DNA of 64,000 nt, from the NCBI RefSeq assembly GCF_006715495.1, contig NZ_VFNI01000006.1, positions 1 through 64,000 of the forward strand, written 5' to 3'. The translations under genes were made by a program, and so were the position numbers. Numbering within the stretch: position 1 is the stretch's first letter; every line of letters begins with the position of its first letter. The stretch is from Herbaspirillum sp. SJZ106. GTDB lineage: Bacteria > Pseudomonadota > Gammaproteobacteria > Burkholderiales > Burkholderiaceae_D. The notes under the pieces are model-generated. The model did not search any database. It had not been told where the DNA came from and saw only the letters and a program-made list of their open reading frames with translations. Of this stretch, positions 41,885-53,226 are shown piece after piece.

Positions 41885-43789
41885 ATGAATCGTTACTCTC
41901 TCTGGAAATACGCATTAATCGTCGTTGCCTTGCTGTTCGGCGTGATTTATACCGTCCCGAACTTCTTCGGCGAGTCGCCGGCCGTGCAGATCAGCAGCGC
42001 CAAATCGACCATGAAGGTCGAGGCCGCCGTGGCTGGCCGCGTCGATGAGATCCTGAAGCAAGGCAGCCTGTCCGCAGAGAGCGTCGCATTCGACGGCAGC
42101 GGCGCCCAGCCTTCGGTGCGCGCGCGTTTCGCCACCACCGACATCCAGTTCAAGGCCAAGGCCCTGCTGGAAAAGGAGCTCAACACCGACCCGTCGGACC
42201 CGACCTATATCGTCGCGTTCAACCTGCTGCCCAATACCCCGCAATGGCTGCAAAGCCTGCACGCCTTCCCGATGTACCTGGGCCTGGACTTGCGCGGCGG
42301 CGTGCACTTCCTGATGCAGGTCGATATCAAGGCCGTGCTCAACAAGCGCCTGCAAGGATTGCAGGCCAGCGTGCGCAGCCTGCTGCGCGACAAGAACATC
42401 CGCCATAACGGCATCAGCCGCAACGGCGACGCCATCGAAATCTCGTTCCGCGACGCCGACACCCGCACCAAGGCCCGCGCCGCGCTGGGCGAGCTGCAAG
42501 AGATGGTGCTGGCCGACGCCGGCGCCGGCGACGACCTGAAACTGGTCGCCACCCTGCGTCCGGAAGCCTTGAAGCAGACCCAGGAAGACGGCGTCAAGCA
42601 GAACATCTCCACCCTGTCCAAGCGCGTCAACGAGCTGGGCGTGGCCGAGCCGCTGATCCAGCGCCAGGGCGCTGACCGCATCGTGGTCGAGCTGCCGGGC
42701 GTGCAGGACGTCTCGCGCGCCAAGGACATCATCGGCCGCACTGCCACCCTGGAAGTGCGCATGGTCGACGAGAGCGTGGTGCGCGGCACCGAAGAAAGCG
42801 CCGCCATCCCGTTCGGTTCCGAACTGTTCAAGATCGGCAAGGGCGCGCCGGTGGTGCTCAACAAGGAACCGGTGCTGACCGGCGACTACATCTCCAACGC
42901 CTCGGCCAGCTTCGATGAAAACCACCAGCCGGCGGTCAGCATCGACCTGAACGGCGACGGCGGGCGCAAGATGCGCGAAGCCACCCGCGACAAGGTCGGC
43001 AAGAACATGGCCATCGTGCTGTTCGAAAAGGGCAAGGGCGAAGTCCTGACCGTGGCCACCATCCGTTCCGAACTCGGCTCGCGCTTCCAGATCACCGGCA
43101 TGGGTTCGCCCGAAGCCGCCAGCGACCTGGCGCTGCTGCTGCGCGCCGGCTCCCTGGCCGCGCCGATGGACATCATCGAAGAGCGCACCATCGGCCCGCA
43201 ACTGGGCGCTGACAACATCAAGAAGGGCTTCGACTCGGTGCTGTACGGCTTCCTGGCGATGGCCATCTTCATGGTGATCTACTACCAGCTGTTCGGCTTC
43301 TTCAGCGCGCTGGCGCTGTCGGTGAACGTGCTGTTGCTGGTGGCGGTGCTGTCCACGCTGCAGGTTACGCTGACCTTGCCCGGCATCGCCGCGATTGCGC
43401 TGGCGCTGGGTATGGCGATCGACTCCAACGTGCTGATCAACGAACGCATCCGCGAAGAACTGCGTGCCGGCAATTCGCCGCAGGCGGCCATCTCGATCGG
43501 TTTCGACCGCGCCTGGGCGACCATCCTGGACTCCAACGTCACCACCCTGATCGCCGGCCTGGCGCTCTTGATCTTCGGTTCCGGCGCGATCCGCGGCTTT
43601 GCCGTGGTGCACTGCCTGGGCATCCTGACCTCGATGTTCTCGGCGGTGTTCTTCTCGCGCGGCATGGTCAACCTCTGGTACGGCCGCAAGAAGAAGCTGG
43701 CCGGCCTGGCCATCGGCCAGATCTGGAAGCCGGACAGCGAGACGCTGTCGACTTCCGGCAAGGTTTCGACCAAGCGCGGCGCCAAGTAA
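41885..43789 (+). CDS. secD: Protein translocase subunit SecD
   Basis: 634 residues. TM1 lies at the N-terminus, the conserved LGLDLRGGVHFLMQVD at ~130 starts the periplasmic P1 domain, and five C-terminal membrane helices (from ~450) carry LGMAIDSNVLINERIREEL. It uses proton motive force to complete Sec export. 71 bases separate it from secF. Confidence 0.96.
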   Translation: MNRYSLWKYALIVVALLFGVIYTVPNFFGESPAVQISSAKSTMKVEAAVAGRVDEILKQGSLSAESVAFDGSGAQPSVRARFATTDIQFKAKALLEKELNTDPSDPTYIVAFNLLPNTPQWLQSLHAFPMYLGLDLRGGVHFLMQVDIKAVLNKRLQGLQASVRSLLRDKNIRHNGISRNGDAIEISFRDADTRTKARAALGELQEMVLADAGAGDDLKLVATLRPEALKQTQEDGVKQNISTLSKRVNELGVAEPLIQRQGADRIVVELPGVQDVSRAKDIIGRTATLEVRMVDESVVRGTEESAAIPFGSELFKIGKGAPVVLNKEPVLTGDYISNASASFDENHQPAVSIDLNGDGGRKMREATRDKVGKNMAIVLFEKGKGEVLTVATIRSELGSRFQITGMGSPEAASDLALLLRAGSLAAPMDIIEERTIGPQLGADNIKKGFDSVLYGFLAMAIFMVIYYQLFGFFSALALSVNVLLLVAVLSTLQVTLTLPGIAAIALALGMAIDSNVLINERIREELRAGNSPQAAISIGFDRAWATILDSNVTTLIAGLALLIFGSGAIRGFAVVHCLGILTSMFSAVFFSRGMVNLWYGRKKKLAGLAIGQIWKPDSETLSTSGKVSTKRGAK

Positions 43790-43820
43790 GCGCGGCAGAC
43801 AAGTGATTTGAGCCGGATCG

Positions 43821-43839
43821 CGCGGGGTAAGACCCCGCG
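43821..43839 (+). promoter_or_regulatory. Intercistronic hairpin between secD and secF
   Basis: CGCGGGGT-AAG-ACCCCGCG, flanked by GCCGG and CCGGC that can extend pairing. No T-run; likely an mRNA processing or stability element. Confidence 0.5.
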
Positions 43840-43860
43840 GCCGGCACCGAAAGGATAGCG

Positions 43861-44805
43861 ATGGAATTTTTCCGCATCAAAAAAGACATTCCCTTCATGC
43901 GCCATGCGTTGATCTTCAACGTGATCTCGGCGCTGACCTTCGTCGCCGCAGTGTTCTTCCTGGTGAGCAAGGGCCTGCATTTCTCGATCGAGTTCACCGG
44001 CGGCACGGTCATGGAAATGGCCTACAGCAAACCGGCCGACCTGGAGAAGATCCGCAAGTCGGTCGAAGGCCTGGGTTACCGCGACACCCTGGTGCAAAGC
44101 TTCGGCACCGCCCAGGATGTGATGATCCGCCTGCCGGCGCAGCCCGGCGTGAACGCCAGCCAGCAGAGCGAGAAGGTGACGGCGGCGTTGAAGGCCGACG
44201 ATCCCGAGGTGCGCCTGCAGCGCGTCGAATTCGTCGGTCCGCAGGTGGGCGAGGAGCTGGCGCACGACGGCCTGATGGCGCTGGCGATGGTGGTGGTGGG
44301 CATCGTGATCTACCTGGCGTTCCGCTTCGAATGGAAATTCGCGGTGGCGGCGGTGATCGCCAACCTGCACGACGTGATCATCATTCTCGGTTTCTTCGCC
44401 TTCTTCCAGTGGGAATTCTCGCTGACCGTGCTGGCGGCGATCCTGGCGGTGCTGGGCTATTCGGTCAACGAATCGGTGGTGGTGTTCGACCGGGTGCGCG
44501 AAGCCTTCCGCGATCGCCGCTTCGGCAAGCTGTCCACGCCCGAGGTGTTGAACCACGCGATCACCAGCACCATGTCGCGTACCATCATCACCCACGGCAG
44601 CACCGAAATGATGGTGCTGGCGATGTTCTTCTTCGGCGGCCCGACCCTGCATTACTTCGCGCTGGCGCTGACCATCGGCATCCTGTTCGGTATCTATTCG
44701 TCGGTGTTCGTCGCCGCCGCGCTGGCCATGTGGCTGGGCGTGAAGCGTGAAGACCTGATCAAGCCGGTCAAGGCCAAGGACGAGAACGGCGGCGCGGTGG
44801 TGTAA
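43861..44805 (+). CDS. secF: Protein translocase subunit SecF
   Basis: 314 residues. N-terminal TM, then HFSIEFTGGTVMEMAY, and five further helices with VLAAILAVLGYSVNESVVVF, the SecF counterpart of the SecD proton-path motif, and STMSRTIITHGSTEMM. GAAAGGATAGCG precedes the ATG. It forms a complex with SecD and YajC. A terminator follows. Confidence 0.96.
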   Translation: MEFFRIKKDIPFMRHALIFNVISALTFVAAVFFLVSKGLHFSIEFTGGTVMEMAYSKPADLEKIRKSVEGLGYRDTLVQSFGTAQDVMIRLPAQPGVNASQQSEKVTAALKADDPEVRLQRVEFVGPQVGEELAHDGLMALAMVVVGIVIYLAFRFEWKFAVAAVIANLHDVIIILGFFAFFQWEFSLTVLAAILAVLGYSVNESVVVFDRVREAFRDRRFGKLSTPEVLNHAITSTMSRTIITHGSTEMMVLAMFFFGGPTLHYFALALTIGILFGIYSSVFVAAALAMWLGVKREDLIKPVKAKDENGGAVV

Positions 44806-44826
44806 TCACCATCGGCATCGTCCACG

Positions 44827-44857
44827 AAGGCCGCAGCGTTCGCGTTGCGGCCTTTTG
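44827..44857 (+). terminator. Terminator after secF
   Basis: AAGGCCGCA/TGCGGCCTT stem with TTTTG tail, 22 bases after the secF stop. Confidence 0.8.
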
Positions 44858-44884
44858 TCTTCAACAACGCGATTGAATTTCCCC

Positions 44885-45763
44885 ATGAGCACTACCGCAG
44901 ACGCTGCTTCCACGTTGCATGACATCGATTACGACCGCCGTTTCGGCGGGGTCGCCCGCCTGTACGGCGCGCAGGCCTTGCAGCGCTTCCGCGATGCGCA
45001 TGTGTGCGTGGTCGGCGTCGGCGGCGTCGGCTCGTGGGTGGTGGAGGCGCTGGCGCGCAGCGCCATCGGCCACATCACGATGATCGACCTGGACAACCTG
45101 GCGGAGTCCAATGTCAACCGCCAGATCCACGCCTTGTCCGACACCCTCGGCAAGGCCAAGGTGACGGCGCTGCATGAGCGCATCATGCAGATCAACCCGA
45201 CCTGCATGGTGACCGAGGTGGAGGATTTCCTCGACCCCGACAATGTCCCGCAGATGATCGGCGTGGGCCGCTTCGACTACGTGATCGACGCCATCGACAA
45301 CGTGCGCGCCAAGGTCGCGCTGATCGCCTATTGCCGCCAGCATGGCGTGCCGCTGGTGACCATCGGCGGCGCCGGCGGCCAGATCGACCCGACCATGATC
45401 GAGATCCGCGACCTGTGCCGCACCGAACAGGAGCCCTTGCTGGCCAAGGTGCGCAAGCGCCTGCGCGCGCAGCATGGCTTTCCGCGCGGCACCAGGAACA
45501 AGTTCCATATCGACGCGGTGTTTTCCACCGAGCCGTTGCGCTTCCCGGAGTTGGCGGAGGGCGAAGCCTGCGTCATCGACCCGGCGGGAGAAGAGATGGA
45601 TATCGGCGGCGATGCCGTGGATGTGGCCGCCGCCGAGGATGTCGCGCAAGGCGGCGTCACCGGCCTGAACTGCGCCGGATTCGGCTCGGCGATGGTGGTG
45701 ACCGCATCGTTCGGCCTGGTAGCGGCGGCGCATGTGCTGAAGAAGATCGCGCAGAAAGCCTGA
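44885..45763 (+). CDS. tcdA: tRNA threonylcarbamoyladenosine dehydratase TcdA (CsdL)
   Basis: 292 residues, E1-like ThiF fold. The nucleotide loop is VGVGGVGSWVVEALARS; conserved MIDLDNLAESNVNRQ, DAIDNVRAKVALI and TIGGAGGQIDPT follow. It cyclises t6A to ct6A in ANN-decoding tRNAs. ATG 44885 is close to the conserved start; an upstream GTG at 44855 falls in the terminator region. Monocistronic. Confidence 0.93.
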   Translation: MSTTADAASTLHDIDYDRRFGGVARLYGAQALQRFRDAHVCVVGVGGVGSWVVEALARSAIGHITMIDLDNLAESNVNRQIHALSDTLGKAKVTALHERIMQINPTCMVTEVEDFLDPDNVPQMIGVGRFDYVIDAIDNVRAKVALIAYCRQHGVPLVTIGGAGGQIDPTMIEIRDLCRTEQEPLLAKVRKRLRAQHGFPRGTRNKFHIDAVFSTEPLRFPELAEGEACVIDPAGEEMDIGGDAVDVAAAEDVAQGGVTGLNCAGFGSAMVVTASFGLVAAAHVLKKIAQKA

Positions 45764-45777
45764 GTTTTACGGTGCAT

Positions 45778-45817
45778 AAAAACGCCTTGCGGCTGCAAAT
45801 CGCAAGGCGTTTTTTTG
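45778..45817. terminator. Bidirectional terminator between tcdA and the EamA gene
   Basis: AAAAACGCCTTGCG - GCTGCAAAT - CGCAAGGCGTTTTTTT, serving both converging genes. Confidence 0.9.
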
Positions 45818-45834
45818 TGCGTGCCGGGCAGCGT

Positions 45835-46779
45835 TCAGTGCCCGCCGCCTTCATCCACCACGCGATGCGCCGACACGCACAGCAGCACGCTGGCCGTCAC
45901 CAGCAACATGGCCGCCGTTTCCAGCAAGGTCGGCAGGCGGCGCTCCCACAGGAAACCGTAGAGCAGGGCGAACAGCGTTTCGAACAGGATCATCTGCCCG
46001 ATCATGGTCAGCGGCAGCAGGCGGCTGGCCTTGTTCCAGCAGGCGTTGCCGAATAGCGAGGCGATGATCGCCACGCCGGCCGAGACGGCCAGGAAACGTC
46101 CCCATTCAGCCTGCGAATGCGGTTCCAGCAGCAGCGTGAAGGCTGGCAGCGCTACGAACAGCGACAGCAGCCCGGTCACCAATCCGGTCAGCAGGCTCCA
46201 GTCGTGCGCCGAGATGGCGTGCAGCCGCGCCAGCCAGCGGCTGTTGCCGACAGCGTAAGCGGTCCACGACACCAGCGCGCCGAGCGCGCAAAAGAATCCC
46301 AGGATCTGCTGGGCGCCATCGGCTGCCGAGCGCCCGGCAGCCAGCGATTGCCATGCCACGCAGGCGATGCCGGCCAGGCCCAGCGCCAGCGAGGGCGCCA
46401 GCTTGCGGATCGGCACCGCGCCGCGGCCGCGGCTGCCGATGATGGTCACCGCCACCGGCAGAAAGCCGATCACCAGCGAGGTCATGGCCATGCCGCCCAA
46501 CTGCACCGCGCTGGACAGGAAAACATAGTAGACCACATTGCCCAGCAAGCTCAGCCACACCAGCGCCCACCATTCGGGCGCGCCCAGGCGGCTGGCCACA
46601 CTGCGCAAACGCGGCGCGATCAGCACCGCGGCGAACGCGCCGTAAGCCAGGTAGCGCCCGGCGGACAACTGCCAGGGAGAAAATTCGCGGGTCAGCTCGG
46701 GCGCCAGGAACACCAGCCCCCAGGCCGCGCCGGCCAGTGCGCCGAACAGGATGCCGCGCAAGATCGTATTGGAACTCAT
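45835..46779 (-). CDS. EamA/DMT-family transporter
   Basis: 314 residues with about ten membrane segments in two EamA-like halves (GILFGALAGAAWGLVFLAPE at the start; ILGFFCALGALVSWTAYAV in the second half). DMT-superfamily proteins export small metabolites; the substrate is unknown. It converges with tcdA. The 73-base gap to the next minus-strand gene carries no clear promoter. Confidence 0.85.
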   Translation of the reverse strand: MSSNTILRGILFGALAGAAWGLVFLAPELTREFSPWQLSAGRYLAYGAFAAVLIAPRLRSVASRLGAPEWWALVWLSLLGNVVYYVFLSSAVQLGGMAMTSLVIGFLPVAVTIIGSRGRGAVPIRKLAPSLALGLAGIACVAWQSLAAGRSAADGAQQILGFFCALGALVSWTAYAVGNSRWLARLHAISAHDWSLLTGLVTGLLSLFVALPAFTLLLEPHSQAEWGRFLAVSAGVAIIASLFGNACWNKASRLLPLTMIGQMILFETLFALLYGFLWERRLPTLLETAAMLLVTASVLLCVSAHRVVDEGGGH

Positions 46780-46851
46780 CGGAAAAGCTTTGCCATGAAA
46801 ACTGCGAATGTCGCAGTATGCCTTGGCAAGCGGGAAACGGCTTGGCGCAGG

Positions 46852-47442
46852 CTACGGACAATTTGGGAAATCGTCGCCTGTTGCCGGGCGCGCGCAGGGG
46901 CCGGCCGGTGCGCGGCGCAGGCGTTGCCACAGGCGCCTGCCCTGACAGGCCAGGCCGGCGGCTGCGGCGGCCGACGCCAGCATGGCCGCGGTATGGATGA
47001 ACACCGCCGCCATGGCGCGCGCCAGCGTGCCGGATGCGGAACCGGCGTCGCCGCATAGCGGCATCAGCGCCGGCAACATCATGCCCGCCCCATGCGCGCC
47101 CGAGAGCGCGAAGGACCACAGCGCCAGCGCGCAACAGCCGGCGGAGATCCGTCTTGTGCGGCGCAGGCCGGGATGCAGGCGCGCTGCCAGCATGAGCAAC
47201 AGCAGCAAGCCCGCCGTTGCCAGCGACAGGTTGCGCTGGGCCGTTGCCGTGAGCGCCTGGGCGGCCCCTGCCGCCGCCAGGCCGAGCGCGGCGAGGTGCC
47301 CGAGCGCGCTGGGCAGCAGGGCATGCAGCGCCTGCAGCCGTCCATCAGGCCGGGCGGCGGCGAATATCCAGCCGCTGGCCGGGCTCAGCCCGTGCAGCGC
47401 GCCGCTGGCGGCCAGCGCAATCCAGAACCAGGCGGCGGACAT
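46852..47442 (-). CDS. Small integral membrane protein (NicO/UreH-like pattern)
   Basis: 196 residues with five to six hydrophobic segments. ALAASGALHGLSPASGWIFA near the N-terminus and GAHGAGMMLPALMPLCGDAG in the middle carry paired H/G motifs reminiscent of the NicO/RcnA/UreH metal-transport families. The match is weak, and the protein is shorter than most. The last ~25 residues are soluble. It sits between the EamA gene and the DUF899 gene on the same strand, with 48 bases to DUF899. Transport or accessory function is inferred only. Confidence 0.6.
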   Translation of the reverse strand: MSAAWFWIALAASGALHGLSPASGWIFAAARPDGRLQALHALLPSALGHLAALGLAAAGAAQALTATAQRNLSLATAGLLLLLMLAARLHPGLRRTRRISAGCCALALWSFALSGAHGAGMMLPALMPLCGDAGSASGTLARAMAAVFIHTAAMLASAAAAAGLACQGRRLWQRLRRAPAGPCARPATGDDFPNCP

Positions 47443-47490
47443 GGCAGCTTCGCGCGAGAGGGGGCGGAACGCTTTAACCTAGACCGAGCC

Positions 47491-48258
47491 TTAGCCGCGC
47501 GCGTGGCAGCATGCAGCCTGCCCGGCGCCGGCGCTTGTTGCAGCGCCGCCGTCATAGCGGTCATGGTGGCGCACCCATTCCATCTTGTGCGGCACGTCGC
47601 GTTCGCCGCGGCCGTTGGGCGTCAGATCCATCATATGGTAGGCGCCGATCATCACTTCCACGCCGCGGCCATAGGTGGAATAAGAGTGGAAGACCTGTCC
47701 CGCATCGTCGCGGACAAAGACGCTGATGCCGGGCGCTTCTGCCGCAGGGAAAAAGCGGCGGCCATAGTTGTAGCCGACTTCGCCCGCGGCCAGTTCTTCC
47801 TGCGTGAAGCTGACGCCGAAGTCCGCGTTGAAATCGCTGCCATACGAGGAAACCCAGCCGAAGCGCCAGCCCATGCGGCGGCGGAAGCGTTCGATCTCGG
47901 CCAAAGGCGCGCGCGAGACGGCAAGCAGCGTGATGTCGCGCTGGGCCAGGTGCACATTCATGCCGTCGCTGTGGTCGGCCATGAAAGAGCAGCTCGGGCA
48001 GCCTTGTTCCCAACCCGGGCCCAGCATGAAATGCTGGACCAGCAACTGGCGGCGGCCGTCGAACAGTTCGGCCAGCTTGCGCGGGCCATCGAGGGTGTCG
48101 AAGACGTAATCCTTGTCCACGCGTTCCCACGGCAATGCGCGGCGTTCCGCGGCCAACTGGTCGGCCAGGCGCATGACCTCCTTTTCGCGCGCCAGCAATT
48201 TCTTGCGCGCATCCAGCCATTGTTCGGAAGAGGCGATGGGGTGACGGGCGATATCCAT
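47491..48258 (-). CDS. DUF899 thioredoxin-like protein
   Basis: 255 residues. DUF899 landmarks: EKEVMRLADQLAAERRALPW, FDGRRQLLVQHFMLGPGWEQ, a C-P-S-C in GCPSCSFMADH, SRAPLAEIERFRRRMGW, and VFVRDDAGQVFHSYSTYGRG. The thioredoxin-like fold suggests a redox role, but no activity is established. ATG 48258 follows AGGGAGCAC. It probably shares transcription with the beta-propeller gene 77 bases upstream. Confidence 0.9.
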   Translation of the reverse strand: MDIARHPIASSEQWLDARKKLLAREKEVMRLADQLAAERRALPWERVDKDYVFDTLDGPRKLAELFDGRRQLLVQHFMLGPGWEQGCPSCSFMADHSDGMNVHLAQRDITLLAVSRAPLAEIERFRRRMGWRFGWVSSYGSDFNADFGVSFTQEELAAGEVGYNYGRRFFPAAEAPGISVFVRDDAGQVFHSYSTYGRGVEVMIGAYHMMDLTPNGRGERDVPHKMEWVRHHDRYDGGAATSAGAGQAACCHARG

Positions 48259-48335
48259 GATGTGCTCCCTGGCCGTACGGCCATGCAATGTGTTGTCTGA
48301 GGTGGGGGATGGCTGCGGGCGAACGCCCGCGCCGA

Positions 48336-48992
48336 TTACTTGGGCCGGCGTACCGCGCGTAGCTTGCCGCTGCTGCCGCCGCCGCAATAGAACAGCCCGG
48401 CGCCGTCCGATTCGAGTCCGCTCACCCCGGTGCCGGTGGGCATGCGCAACTCTTCCAGCATGTCGCCGTTATCGGGATCGACGCGGTGCAGGCTGCTCTC
48501 CTCGCCTTCCCAGGTGCCGTGCCAGAGCTGGCCGTCAACCCAGGTCACGCCGGTGACGAAGCGCTTGGATTCGATGGTGCGCTGGATGGCGCCGGTGTCG
48601 GGATCGATGCGGTGGATCTTGCGGTCGCGGTACTGGCCCACCCACAAGCTGCCTTCGGCCCAGGTAAGGCCGGAGTCGCGACCGTTGCCGGGCGCGGGGA
48701 TGGAGGCCACCACGGCGCCGCTGGCCGGGTCGATCTTGTCGATGCGCTGTTCGGCGATCTGGTACAGGTAGGTGCCGTCGAAGGCGGTGCCGGCGTCGCA
48801 GGGGCATTCCAGCGCGCGTCCCGGTTCGCCGCTGCCAGGATCGATGGCGACCAGCCTGGCGCCGGTGGCGGCCCAGATGCGGCGGCCGTCCCAGGTGACG
48901 CCATGGACGGCGGCAACGCCGGGGAAGGGGCCGTATTCGCGCACGATCTCGGCGGCTTGTGCGGTCACTGGGGATGTTTCCTTGCTGCTCAT
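48336..48992 (-). CDS. Beta-propeller protein (glutamine cyclotransferase/Vgb-like)
   Basis: 218 residues built of repeated strands: GVTWDGRRIWAATGARLVAI, GTAFDGTYLYQIAEQRIDKI, GLTWAEGSLWVGQYRDRKIH and GVTWVDGQLWHGTWEGEESS. Four or five W-D-G-x-L-W repeats resemble the glutamine cyclotransferase / streptogramin-lyase-like propellers, but it is short and lacks a signal peptide. The ligand is unknown. It lies between the DUF899 gene and a regulator, all on the minus strand. Confidence 0.75.
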   Translation of the reverse strand: MSSKETSPVTAQAAEIVREYGPFPGVAAVHGVTWDGRRIWAATGARLVAIDPGSGEPGRALECPCDAGTAFDGTYLYQIAEQRIDKIDPASGAVVASIPAPGNGRDSGLTWAEGSLWVGQYRDRKIHRIDPDTGAIQRTIESKRFVTGVTWVDGQLWHGTWEGEESSLHRVDPDNGDMLEELRMPTGTGVSGLESDGAGLFYCGGGSSGKLRAVRRPK

Positions 48993-49052
48993 CGTCGCTC
49001 CTCGTTCTCGGTTTTTTCCATCTGCGCTGCATATCGGCGCCGTGAAAGTACT

Positions 49053-50273
49053 TTATCCGATGGCCAGCGCAGCGGGGAGTAACAAGATTGTCGTGAATCC
49101 GGCCAGCGGCGGAGCCAGCCAGCGCCGGGTGCGCGCGCGGCCGATGCAACGCACGCGCTGTTGCGCTTCCAGCTCGGCCAGGGCGCGTTGCACGGTGCGT
49201 TGGCTGGTGTCAAGGGCGAGCGCCAGGGCCGACGTCGACCAGGCCGCACCATCCGACAGCAAGGCCAGCAGTCCGGCCTGGTCGCCGTCGAAGGGCGGGA
49301 CCAGCAGCACCAGTTCGCGTGCGTTTTCCGGCTGGAGGGCAAAGCCCCGGGGCGTGGCATCGATGCGCGCCAGCCCTTTGGCGAGCGCCCGCAGCCGGCC
49401 GATTTCCACGCGCAGGCGGGCGCGGTGCGTCTCGTCCGGGGCGCGGGTATGGAAAGCCCGTTCGATCAAGGTTTCGCGCGTGACGTCGCCGGGCCACGCC
49501 GCCGCCAGCGCGTGCGCCAGGGCGAACAGCACCGGGCGACGCGCCAGCGGTTGTTGGACGGGGCCGGCGCCAAGGCTGCGGCGGCAGGCGTCGATTACCA
49601 GCGCGTCCGAAGCGAGCAGGGCGGCCACTTCGTCGATGCGCAAGGCTTGCTCGCCCCCAGGGGCGAGCCGTCTGGCTGCCGTACGTTCCAGCGCGGTGCG
49701 CGCTTCTGCCACTTCTGCCGACAGGGCGGGAATCCCCGAGCGTGCCGCCGCATCCTGCGCTTGCGCAAATGCCTCCCGCGCAGCCTGGATGCGCCACGAA
49801 CGCAGCGCCAGCTCGGCGCGTAGCAGGGAGGCTAGCGCCGCCAGCGGCGACGGCAATGCTTGCGGATCGAGCTGCGCCAGCATGGCGCCGGCTTGCTGCA
49901 ATTGGCCCAGCAGCAGCAATTTTCGGGTGGCGACCAGCCGCGCCTGCAAGGCGTTGGCATGGTCGGCATGGGCTTCGAGCGTGACCAGCGCGCTATTGAG
50001 CGGACGCGGCGATCCGGCCAGGTCGCGCTCGGCCAGCGCTACTTCGGCCTCCGCCACGATGCAGCGGGCGCGCGCCAGTTCTTCCCGGGCGCCGAAACCG
50101 CGCGCGGCCCGCCGCAGCAAGGCGCGGGCGAGCGGGTGTTCGCCCAACTGGGCCATGGCGATGCCGCGCAAGGCCAGCGCCGGCGGGTCTTCACGCAGGG
50201 CGACGCGTTTTAGCGCACCCAGCGCGTCGCCGGTGGCCAGGGCGCGTGCGGCAGCAGAGATGAGCGAATCCAT
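49053..50273 (-). CDS. Large helical protein with C-terminal winged HTH, probable regulator
   Basis: 406 residues. Residues ~1-210 are TPR-like helical pairs (ALRGIAMAQLGEHPLARALL). The region ~220-300 resembles a SARP/BTAD-type winged helix (LLASDALVIDACRRSLGAGP, then RLRVEIGRLRALAKGLARID). Near 345-390 a second HTH is visible (STSALALALDTSQRTVQRAL). It ends in a hydrophobic stretch. Such proteins accompany DUF899 genes as likely activators. It is first of three minus-strand genes and divergent from katG. The family call is tentative. Confidence 0.65.
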   Translation of the reverse strand: MDSLISAAARALATGDALGALKRVALREDPPALALRGIAMAQLGEHPLARALLRRAARGFGAREELARARCIVAEAEVALAERDLAGSPRPLNSALVTLEAHADHANALQARLVATRKLLLLGQLQQAGAMLAQLDPQALPSPLAALASLLRAELALRSWRIQAAREAFAQAQDAAARSGIPALSAEVAEARTALERTAARRLAPGGEQALRIDEVAALLASDALVIDACRRSLGAGPVQQPLARRPVLFALAHALAAAWPGDVTRETLIERAFHTRAPDETHRARLRVEIGRLRALAKGLARIDATPRGFALQPENARELVLLVPPFDGDQAGLLALLSDGAAWSTSALALALDTSQRTVQRALAELEAQQRVRCIGRARTRRWLAPPLAGFTTILLLPAALAIG

Positions 50274-50541
50274 GGCATGCAGAATACACTGGGGTGCGGG
50301 GAATGCCGCGAGGGAGATTGGGATGCTCGAATAGGTTGATAAAAAAAGACAATCAACAATCTTGTTTTAATGCTTTATATTAATCGCTCTACTGAACAAC
50401 TGACCAGGACGCGACGAAATTGAAGTCAAGGCAACGGAATCGGCGGCGTCATCAAGCCGTCGCATTACGCAGCCAGCATTTCGTCCGACAGGGTTGCCGC
50501 GCGGAGCAGGATGCCCAGATCCGCAACGCAACCATCCGAAA

Positions 50542-50567
50542 CATGCCCGTATCCTGGTCCGGGCATG
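50542..50567 (+). promoter_or_regulatory. katG leader hairpin 1
   Basis: CATGCCCG, 10 bases, CGGGCATG: perfect 8-bp arms in the predicted katG leader; no T-run. Confidence 0.5.
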
Positions 50568-50583
50568 GTGACTTTAGCGCAGC

Positions 50584-50624
50584 GTTCGACGCTTGGCGGC
50601 ACATAGAACCGCCAAACGTCGAAC
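50584..50624 (+). promoter_or_regulatory. katG leader hairpin 2
   Basis: GTTCGACGCTTGGCGG, 9 bases, CCGCCAAACGTCGAAC: 16-bp arms with one mismatch, ending 37 bases before the katG ATG. No T-run follows. It could be a DNA operator or an RNA element affecting stability or translation. Confidence 0.6.
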
Positions 50625-50634
50625 ACCGCACTAG

Positions 50635-52914
<2,280 letters not shown>

Positions 52915-53226
52915 TGTGATGATGTGAATAGGGGGAGGGCCGGAATTTCCGGCTTCCCTTTGCAGGGAAACAGCGGCGCGTCGGAAGATGCGCCGTTTTT
53001 TTTGGAGGAAACGGATGGTGAAACGGGTAACCCATGCTGCCATGCCTCGATCCGGAAGTAGTGCGCTATCTGGCATACCATCTGATCGTTATTGCCTCTT
53101 TGGACAGACCTGGGAAACTCCTATGCAGGTATAAGCCGCGGAAAATCCGCGAAAGCATTCGCCGGCAGTCCCGGCAGGCGCTTCCAGCCTGACCGGGCGG
53201 GCTGCCGCAGGTATAATGTCGGCCTC
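52915..53226. other. Intergenic region between katG and hrpA
   Basis: 312 bases. GCCGGAATTTCCGGC near 52939-52953 is a short palindrome; the katG terminator follows. Beyond 53004 I see no gene or clear promoter for hrpA. Confidence 0.4.
52974..53003 (+). terminator. Terminator after katG
   Basis: CGGCGC - GTCGGAAGAT - GCGCCG followed by eight T. Confidence 0.8.
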
